From positions 248,001-312,000 of the forward strand of contig CAZMOZ010000001.1 of NCBI GenBank assembly GCA_964568145.1: 64,000 nucleotides of DNA. Direction: 5' to 3'. The notes under the pieces are model-generated. The model saw only the letters and a program-made list of their open reading frames with translations, had not been told where the DNA came from and did not search any database. Below are positions 60,102-64,000 of this stretch, piece by piece; within the stretch, counting starts at the first letter, position 1, and each line of letters opens with the position of its first letter. The position numbers and the translations under genes are program-made. This DNA is from DSVZ01 sp964568145 (GTDB lineage: Bacteria; Verrucomicrobiota; Verrucomicrobiia; Limisphaerales; J093).

Positions 60102-62375
60102 TTGAGCACACCGCCGGCCAATCTTCATGAGGTCGCGAGTGCCGCCCCGCGACCCCACAGCCGGGGGAGGGGAGCGGCGACCCGTGCGCTGGTTTTGGGG
60201 GTCTTGCTGCTGGCCCTGGGCGTGACCTCCGCGCGCGCGGAGCTGCAGTTCGACGTGTTTGTCGGCTACGGCAGCAGCGGCGGCGGGGATGGCATCGTGC
60301 GCGAAGCCGGCTGGTTCCCGGTCGCCTGCGAGGTCTTCAACGATGGCCCGACGTTTGACGCCGTGTTCGAGTTGTCTTCGCGCCAGCTTGGCGCCGGGCA
60401 GACGCGCCGGATGGCCATCGAACTGCCCACGAACACCCGCAAGCGTTTTTCGTTCCCGATGTTCGCGGGCTCCCGCTACGCGAGCTGGGACGCCCGGCTG
60501 CTGGACGCCCAGGGCAAGGTGCGGGCCGTGCGGGAAGACCTGCGCACGCGGGACCTGGGCTGGGAGACCTTCCTGCTGGGCGGCCTGCCAAACTCGTTTG
60601 GCGGCCTGCCCGCGTTTCCGCAGGCGAAACACAACCGGCCCGAGCAGCAGCCGACGGTGGCGCGCCTCAGCGTGGAGCAATTCCCGGAGAATCCCATCGC
60701 GCTCGAAGGCCTGGACGCGGTGTACCTGAACAGCGCGAAGGCGCCGGACTTCAAGGTCACGCAGGCGCAGGCGCTCGTGACGTGGGTGCAGGCGGGCGGG
60801 CACTTGATCGTGGCGCCCGACCAGATCACGGACATCACCGGCACGCCCTGGCTGGCGGCGCTGCTGCCCATCGAATTCAACGCAGTGGCGCCGCGTCGCA
60901 GCGGCGGCATCCTCCAGAACTGGATCGCCACCGGCGCCACGCTCACTCGCGAGGCGGGCACGAGCGGCGTGAATCCGATGCCGGGGACGCCGGGCCTTGC
61001 GCCGGCCAGGCCGCGCGCGCCGGGCGGCGCCGATGCCAGCCCTTACAGCCGTGTGTCGGCGGACACGGCTTTCGAAGAGGCGGAGCTGCCGGTGTTTGAA
61101 GGGCGCTTGCGCGAGGGCGAGGTGAAGGTCGCCGTGCTGGGCGCGCCGCTGGCGGTGTCGGCCCCACAGGGGCGGGGCCAGGTCACGGTGCTGGCGTTCA
61201 GTCCCGAGCGCGAGCCGTTCCGGTCGTGGAACAACAAGGCGTGGTTTTGGGCGCGGCTGTGTGGAATTCCGGGCGAGTGGTTCGACGAAACCGCCCGCAA
61301 CGTGTACGGCGGCTGGAGCTTGGACGCGGTCTTCGGCGCGATGATTGAGACGCGCCAGGTGCGCAAGCTGCCGGTCGAGTGGCTGCTGGCGTTGCTGGTG
61401 GTGTACCTGGGCGTGATCGGGCCGTTTGACCGCTGGTTCCTCAAGAAGATCAACCGCCAGATGCTCACCTGGGTGACGTTCCCGGCCTACGTCGTCTTTT
61501 TCTCGCTGCTGATCTACTACATCGGCTACCGGCTGCGGGCGGGCGAAACCGAGTGGAACGAGTTGCACGTGGTGGACGTGCTGCCGCGCGGCGAACAGGC
61601 GGTCCTGCGCGGGCGGACCTACGCCTCGCTCTACTCCTCCGCCAACGCGCGCTACCGGCTGGCCAGTGAACAGCCCACCGCCACGCTGCGCAGCGAATTC
61701 CTCGGCCCGTCCGGCGGCCGCCAGGAGAGCGCCCGCGTCGAGGCAGTCTTGAAGCAGGCCGGCTTCGAGGCCGACGTCGCGGTTCCGGTCTGGAGCAGTC
61801 TGCTGTACGTCAGCGATTGGGAGGAGGACGCCGTCGCGCCGTTGACCGCGCGCCTGACGCGCGACACCGCGGGCCGACTCTCGCTGACCGTGCAAAACCG
61901 GCTGTCCCGCGCGCTCACCGGCCTGCATGTGGTGGCGGAAGGCCGCGTGCATGAACTGGGCGAGGCGCCGCCCGGCCAGCCCCGGACGTTCACCCTGGAA
62001 TCCGGAAGCGGCCGGCGCCTCAGCGAATTTCTGACGCCGCTGCACCAGCGTTTCCTAAACGCCACGCAGCGCCGGCAGCGCGCGTTCGGCGGTGGCGACG
62101 CGGAGTTCCTCGAACTTTCGCCCGCAGCGTTGGTGGCGGCGTCGCTCATCAGCCAGGGTTCCATGGGAATGGGCGCGATCATGGGCGGCGCGCGAGCGTT
62201 CGTGTACCCGGCGGGCCTTGACCTGGGCGACCTGCTGGAGCGCGGGCAGGCGTTGGTTTTAGCCTGGGACCAGGGGCAGGCGCCGGTGTCCGCGCCGCTG
62301 GCGCGCTTCAAGGCGCCGCGGGCCACCAAAAACACCTGGCTGCGGCTGGCCGTGCCGGTCAGCCGGGGAAGCTGA
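60102..62375 (+). CDS. Large membrane protein with DUF4350-like region, ABC-associated
   Basis: About 757 residues from TTG 60102; the start is uncertain (a GTG, TTG or non-standard start). A signal/anchor helix ATRALVLGVLLLALGVTSA leads to a beta-rich extracytoplasmic domain. VTQAQALVTWVQAGGHLIVA is typical of DUF4350-like/GATase-like folds that accompany ABC transporters. TM helices lie near PVEWLLALLVVYLGVIGPF and VTFPAYVVFFSLLIYYIGY; the C-terminal part is soluble. A close ATG at 60127 is out of frame with the gene. It precedes the ABC ATPase by 41 bp, so they act together. Confidence 0.72.
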   Translation: MSTPPANLHEVASAAPRPHSRGRGAATRALVLGVLLLALGVTSARAELQFDVFVGYGSSGGGDGIVREAGWFPVACEVFNDGPTFDAVFELSSRQLGAGQTRRMAIELPTNTRKRFSFPMFAGSRYASWDARLLDAQGKVRAVREDLRTRDLGWETFLLGGLPNSFGGLPAFPQAKHNRPEQQPTVARLSVEQFPENPIALEGLDAVYLNSAKAPDFKVTQAQALVTWVQAGGHLIVAPDQITDITGTPWLAALLPIEFNAVAPRRSGGILQNWIATGATLTREAGTSGVNPMPGTPGLAPARPRAPGGADASPYSRVSADTAFEEAELPVFEGRLREGEVKVAVLGAPLAVSAPQGRGQVTVLAFSPEREPFRSWNNKAWFWARLCGIPGEWFDETARNVYGGWSLDAVFGAMIETRQVRKLPVEWLLALLVVYLGVIGPFDRWFLKKINRQMLTWVTFPAYVVFFSLLIYYIGYRLRAGETEWNELHVVDVLPRGEQAVLRGRTYASLYSSANARYRLASEQPTATLRSEFLGPSGGRQESARVEAVLKQAGFEADVAVPVWSSLLYVSDWEEDAVAPLTARLTRDTAGRLSLTVQNRLSRALTGLHVVAEGRVHELGEAPPGQPRTFTLESGSGRRLSEFLTPLHQRFLNATQRRQRAFGGGDAEFLELSPAALVAASLISQGSMGMGAIMGGARAFVYPAGLDLGDLLERGQALVLAWDQGQAPVSAPLARFKAPRATKNTWLRLAVPVSRGS

Positions 62376-62416
62376 GCCGTGCCACCGCTTTATCCAGAAC
62401 TCCGCCTTCGCTGACT

Positions 62417-63358
62417 ATGGAACCCGCGCCTGCCGTCCAGACCTTCGATCTCACCCGCCTCTACGGCAGCACGGTGGCGGTGAACCAGCTCAACCTCACG
62501 GTCAACAAGGCCGACCTCTTCGGCTTCATCGGCTCGAACGGCGCGGGCAAGACCACCACGCTCCGCATCCTCGCCACGTTCCTCGCCCCGTCCGGCGGCA
62601 CCGCCACCGTCATGGGCCACGACGTGGTGAAGGACGCCGACGCCGTCCGCCACGTCATCGGCTACATGCCGGACTTCTTCGGCGTGTACAAGGACATGGA
62701 GGTGACCGAGTACCTCGACTTCTTCGGCGCCTGCTACAAGATCCCGGCGCGCCAGCGCGAAAAGACGGTCAACGACGTGCTGGAGCTGGTAGGCCTCACC
62801 GAGAAGCGCGGCGCGATCATCGGCGCGCTCAGCCGCGGCATGCAGCAGCGCCTCGGCCTGGCGCGCGTGCTCATCCACGACCCGCAGGTGCTGTTGCTCG
62901 ACGAGCCGGCCAGCGGCCTTGATCCCCGCGCGCGCATCGAAATGATGGCCATCCTCCAGGAACTCCAGCGCCTGGGCAAAACCATCATCATCTCCTCGCA
63001 CATCCTCAGCGAACTGCAGACCCTGTGCAACCGCGTGGCCATCATCGAAAAGGGCCGGCTCATCTACAGCGGCCCCGTGCAGGGTGTGCGCGACCAGATG
63101 GCCCAGGGCCGCGTCGTGTGGGTGAAGGTCTCCAGTGATTCCGCGCAGGCGGTGCAACTGCTCAAGTCGCACCCCGAGGTGGTGGAAGTGGTGGCGTCCG
63201 ATGGCGCCCTGAAGGTGACGCTCACCAGCCACGAGACCGACCACAGCATCGTGGCCGAGGTGCTGGTCAAGGGCGGGGCGCGCTTGATCGAGTTGCGCGA
63301 GGACGAGCTGGGGCTCGAGGAAGTCTTCCTCCGCGTCACGCGCGGCGAGACGCAGTAA
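62417..63358 (+). CDS. ABC transporter ATP-binding protein
   Basis: 313 residues. Walker A GSNGAGKTTTLR, signature LSRGMQQRLGLAR (LSGGQ variant), Walker B VLLLDEPASGLD, and H-loop IIISSHILSE. The C-terminal 80 residues (about 225-313) form the regulatory domain seen in GldA/YtrB-like ATPases. An exporter or envelope-remodelling role is probable. The matching permease gene just downstream is broken, so the partner may be encoded elsewhere. Confidence 0.92.
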   Translation: MEPAPAVQTFDLTRLYGSTVAVNQLNLTVNKADLFGFIGSNGAGKTTTLRILATFLAPSGGTATVMGHDVVKDADAVRHVIGYMPDFFGVYKDMEVTEYLDFFGACYKIPARQREKTVNDVLELVGLTEKRGAIIGALSRGMQQRLGLARVLIHDPQVLLLDEPASGLDPRARIEMMAILQELQRLGKTIIISSHILSELQTLCNRVAIIEKGRLIYSGPVQGVRDQMAQGRVVWVKVSSDSAQAVQLLKSHPEVVEVVASDGALKVTLTSHETDHSIVAEVLVKGGARLIELREDELGLEEVFLRVTRGETQ

Positions 63359-63437
63359 GCGGGCGTCGCCGGGAACGGGCGGCGGCCGCGTGGTGTCCGC
63401 GGCAGGGCAGGTCAGGGCCGCGGGGAGGACGCAGATT

Positions 63438-63590
63438 ATGGGTGTACTACCAGTCATCGCACGCGAGTTGCGGGCGCAGGCGCGCCAGCCGGCCACCCCT
63501 TGGCTGCGCCGTGGCGGGCGCGGGGGGCTACATCGGGCTGGTCAGTCTGAGTCGAGTCGTTGGTGGCTGTCGCGGCCTGGGTGCGCCTGA
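63438..63590 (+). pseudogene. Remnant of an ABC-2 type permease gene
   Basis: ATG 63438 gives MGVLPVIARELRAQARQPAT, then PWLR, the typical first cytoplasmic helix of an ABC-2 permease. The frame then degenerates (RGGRGGLHRAG), while the -1 frame continues as VAGAGGYIGLVSLSRVVGG, suggesting one inserted base near 63510. Sequence is lost at the hairpin repeat (63.63 kb). Length is only about 10 percent of a permease. A truncated partner of the preceding ATPase. Confidence 0.5.
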
Positions 63591-64000
63591 ACCGGCAGCT
63601 TCGCCGCCGCGCGTTCGCGGTGCGCTGAATTCGAAAACCGAAGTTCGTAGTGGCGCGGGCGACCTCGCCCGCTGAACTTCGGTTTCCGGGCTGAAGCCGA
63701 CGGCCGGGGCCGCTTGTGGTACATCAGCCCGAGCCAGGCCTTGAGTTCGGTTTCCAGCGCAGTCCGGTCTGGCGGCGAAAGAAATCCCAGAGACTTCACC
63801 GCGAGCCGGTCTCCGATCGCGGCGATCCGGGACTTGATGCCGCATGGGACGTTCAAGCCTGCGGAACGCCCGTCGCGCAGCGTCACGTCGGTGTTTCGCC
63901 GTTGGGATGAGATGGTGCGACAAACAGATCGCCCGGATGCCGGCTGAGGCCGATGACCACCGCGGGCCGGACCTTCTGGCTGCTCAAATCGGAGAACGGA
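63542..64000 (-). pseudogene. PemK/MazF-like toxin gene, frameshifted and partial
   Basis: Minus strand from the window edge: FSDLSSQKVRPAVVIGLSRH, then PGDLFVAPSHPNGETPT, where it stops (TGA near 63883). The next frame continues VTLRDGRSAGLNVPCGIKSR, IAAIGDRLAVKSLGFLSPPD and ALETELKAWLGL. Both halves match the PemK/MazF toxin order, so one-base shift is likely. The open frame runs past the normal C-terminus into the hairpin repeat. The start lies outside the window, as would an antitoxin. Confidence 0.55.
63634..63687. repeat. Hairpin repeat copy 3
   Basis: GAAAACCGAAGTTC (63634-63647 approximately) and GAACTTCGGTTTCC (63674-63687), with an interior different from copies 1 and 2 (GTAGTGGCGCGGGCGACCTCG). 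It lies between the permease remnant and the toxin-like gene. Confidence 0.55.

Noticed and set aside
1..64000. Prophage or integrative element
   Set aside because: No integrase, terminase, capsid or relaxase genes; the three tRNA genes show no att-like duplications nearby.

Overview
The window is high-GC bacterial chromosomal DNA. The gene content points to Verrucomicrobiota, probably a Limisphaerales/Pedosphaera-type lineage. This rests on two secreted pseudopilin-like proteins of the verrucomicrobial H-X9-DG kind, an LL-diaminopimelate aminotransferase (DapL route to lysine), RNase HIII, an Ig-domain outer-surface protein beside a beta-barrel, a secreted TIM-barrel isomerase and intergenic spacers full of short hairpin repeats. 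Taxonomy is inference; there is no rRNA here. I found no prophage, CRISPR array or intact transposase.

Layout. 0-8 kb: accA, a type I mannose-6-phosphate isomerase, an outer-membrane barrel with an Ig/cohesin-like partner, the K+ transporter kup and a periplasmic coiled-coil protein. 8.3-15.1 kb: a co-directional block led by a 1484-residue fusion (nucleotide-cyclase fold, Ser/Thr-kinase fold, membrane helix, about 16 WD40 units, TPR), then a 99-residue membrane protein and two glycosyltransferases. 15-22.7 kb: HAD phosphatase, MFS sugar-type transporter, archaeal-type phosphoglycerate mutase, sugar nucleotidyltransferase, esterase, M48 lipoprotein protease and RNase D. 22.8-27.7 kb: tRNA-Leu(GAG), two pseudopilins, a TPR protein, a PLAT-like protein and several copies of a small inverted-repeat element. 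27.7-33.6 kb: TPR membrane protein, dapL, rnhC, mutY, thiD. 33.6-43.1 kb: a kexin-like secreted protease, TIM-barrel isomerase, SRPBCC protein, photolyase, an aldo/keto reductase broken by one stop codon, and a DUF5060/GH5-like glycosidase. 43.3-55.8 kb: tRNA-Leu(UAG)-tsaD, ferredoxin, a dicarboxylate symporter, GT2, tRNA-Thr, two small lipoproteins (one frameshifted), ctpA, ispD, a LysE exporter, a large propeller-plus-helical-toroid protein and a zinc-ribbon membrane protein. 56-63.5 kb: rodZ-like, rimO, pgsA-pgpA, a large membrane protein with an ABC ATPase, and a broken permease. The right edge holds a frameshifted PemK/MazF-like toxin.

How the genes fit together. Most is housekeeping: fatty-acid, phospholipid (pgsA-pgpA, consecutive steps), isoprenoid (ispD), lysine/peptidoglycan (dapL), thiamine (thiD), DNA repair (mutY, phr, rnhC) and tRNA/ribosome modification (tsaD, rimO). 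A strong extracytoplasmic set sits alongside it.

The most unusual items are: (1) the cyclase-kinase-WD40 fusion, in which both signalling domains carry substitutions at key catalytic positions; (2) a family of about eight non-coding 190-315 bp elements sharing about 20-bp terminal inverted repeats but with two different interiors; (3) a separate 156-bp inverted-repeat element whose end supplies the stop codon of a pseudopilin gene; (4) a third hairpin repeat in three copies; and (5) four separate disabled genes.
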